DNA from: Phoronis australis
Taxonomy: Eukaryota; Phoronida; Phoronidae
Direction: 5' to 3'
Length of the DNA stretch: 58,945 nucleotides
Assembly (NCBI GenBank): GCA_002633005.1
Contig: NMRA01000470.1
Coordinates: forward strand, 273,274 to 332,218
Positions 57,976 to 58,945 of this stretch are shown here, piece by piece. Position numbers and translations under genes: made by a program. A model generated the notes under the pieces. It was not told where the DNA came from and made no database searches. It saw only the letters and a list, made by a program, of their open reading frames with translations. How positions within the stretch are numbered: position 1 is the stretch's first letter; the number at the start of each line of letters is the position of its first letter.

Positions 57976-58945
57976 CCAAACCATACAAATATAAAGCGAC
58001 TCGTGGGAATCCCACCGTTAGTTGGTTTTTGTCAAATCAAGTTCAAAAGAACACTAACCAAGAACAGCCCTCCTGCTGACTTGTAGGCATGTCGCGTGAA
58101 CGTGGGATAATGCAGAATTGATCTTTGACATGTTTCATTGGCTAACATGTTCGGCTACTTTTGCACATTTCCGGATGTGCCGCAGAAAGTTTCGGACAAT
58201 ATAGCACGTGATAAAACATCACAAAACAGTGGTGTTTCTACTAATTCTTAGACGATCAACTTGCCAAACTTTGTTGTGGAAAACAGTTATTTTTCAGGTA
58301 AGATGTCCTTATTATCAAATATCCACAACAAAATCCCTGGTATCGCACTGCAGTACTGGTTGGTACCATTGTTAGCGCGGAAGCAGTCCCGGCAGACGAC
58401 CCTGACTTGGAAATGTGCGTCTCGTTTTTTATCGCAAAGTAGTTTTTGAGTCTCCAAGAAAACCCTTTACTTCTTGTTTCTGGGGCAATGAGCGGGACAT
58501 ACGAGTCGTTTGTCACATCATACACTATAGTACATGTGTTGTCTATAATCTATGGTCACATGTTGTTGCTGACGTTAAATGTAGGCCTACTCCAGTAATT
58601 CAACTGCGTGAACTCACGCGGGCGCACCACTCCACACCTGCACATAAAAACAGAACTGGCACAGTCCTAAATGAAAGAGTATATCGGCTTGGCTATGTTT
58701 AAGCACTCGGGTGCCAATGGTTTATTTGCCAATGACCTTAGTAGTTTCGCGGTGCTTAAGAAAGACCCGATGCTTTACGATATTGTCCGGGACCGATGTA
58801 GCCCAGAACTGATATTTTCCTGTTCCGATGTTCCCCGATCTATGTTCACTAGGCCCGATGTTCTATGCCTGTAGACAGCTATTCGGCAACTAAAGGGATA
58901 GATGCGAAATTGTGGCATGCAAATTTTTTATTCTTCTCTTAATAC
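57976..58945. other. Upstream flank of COMMD10, no gene recognised
   Basis: Should contain, or lie close to, the COMMD10 initiator exon and promoter on the minus strand, but no ATG exon could be chosen with confidence. A plus-strand frame at 58303-58449 follows a CAG|GTAAG-like site and is unrecognised. CCGATG recurs several times at 58767-58861 without clear periodicity. Confidence 0.35.

Noticed and set aside
58303-58449. Plus-strand 49-codon frame that could start a divergent gene
   Set aside because: Met context and leader were plausible, but there is no family resemblance or donor to support it.
1-58945. CRISPR arrays, operons, bacterial-style promoters or terminators
   Set aside because: The tandem repeats here have no unique spacers and the genes are intron-split; nothing suggests prokaryotic organisation.
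1-58945. tRNA or rRNA genes
   Set aside because: No cloverleaf with A and B box sequences or ribosomal segment was recognised on reading; a covariance-model search was not possible.

Overview
This is animal nuclear DNA: AT-rich, with small exons inside large introns bounded by GT/AG, and dense in short inverted-repeat transposons. Two genes can be read with confidence. A transmembrane semaphorin of the class 1/6 architecture lies on the + strand (15 coding exons, 20290-41041, 726 codons with every exon junction in phase). COMMD10 lies on the - strand (six exons recognised between 50222 and 57769; the first coding exon and the last few codons were not found). The species cannot be fixed from sequence alone. 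The invertebrate-style semaphorin, the repeat types and the allelic divergence suggest a marine invertebrate, plausibly a non-vertebrate deuterostome such as a hemichordate. That placement is inference.

Layout. 1-20289 is gene-free, repeat-rich DNA upstream of the semaphorin. It holds several MITE families and two large duplications (231-916/919-1590 and 11925-14250/14537-16690). Each duplication abuts a single undetermined base (917 and 14251), so both look like unmerged ends of allelic contigs rather than true tandem duplications. 20290-41041 is the semaphorin: signal peptide exon, 7.8-kb first intron, sema domain, PSI domain, a Thr/Pro/Cys-containing stalk encoded by three symmetric exons, a transmembrane helix and an 81-residue tail. 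41042-50221 is the region between the convergent 3' ends, with possible polyadenylation signals and several repeats. 50222-57769 is COMMD10, whose introns carry a LINE 3' fragment (50386-50881) and a Penelope-like element remnant (51010-51955). 57770-58945 has no recognisable gene.

The most interesting biology is the gene pair. From memory of the human map, COMMD10 and SEMA6A are neighbours on chromosome 5q23.1 and converge tail-to-tail. The same partners in the same relative orientation appear here, pointing to a very old linkage and supporting the class 6 (Sema1/6) assignment. I found no unusual multi-gene system. The rest of the novelty lies in transposon structure, including apparent insertion polymorphisms between the two presumed haplotypes.
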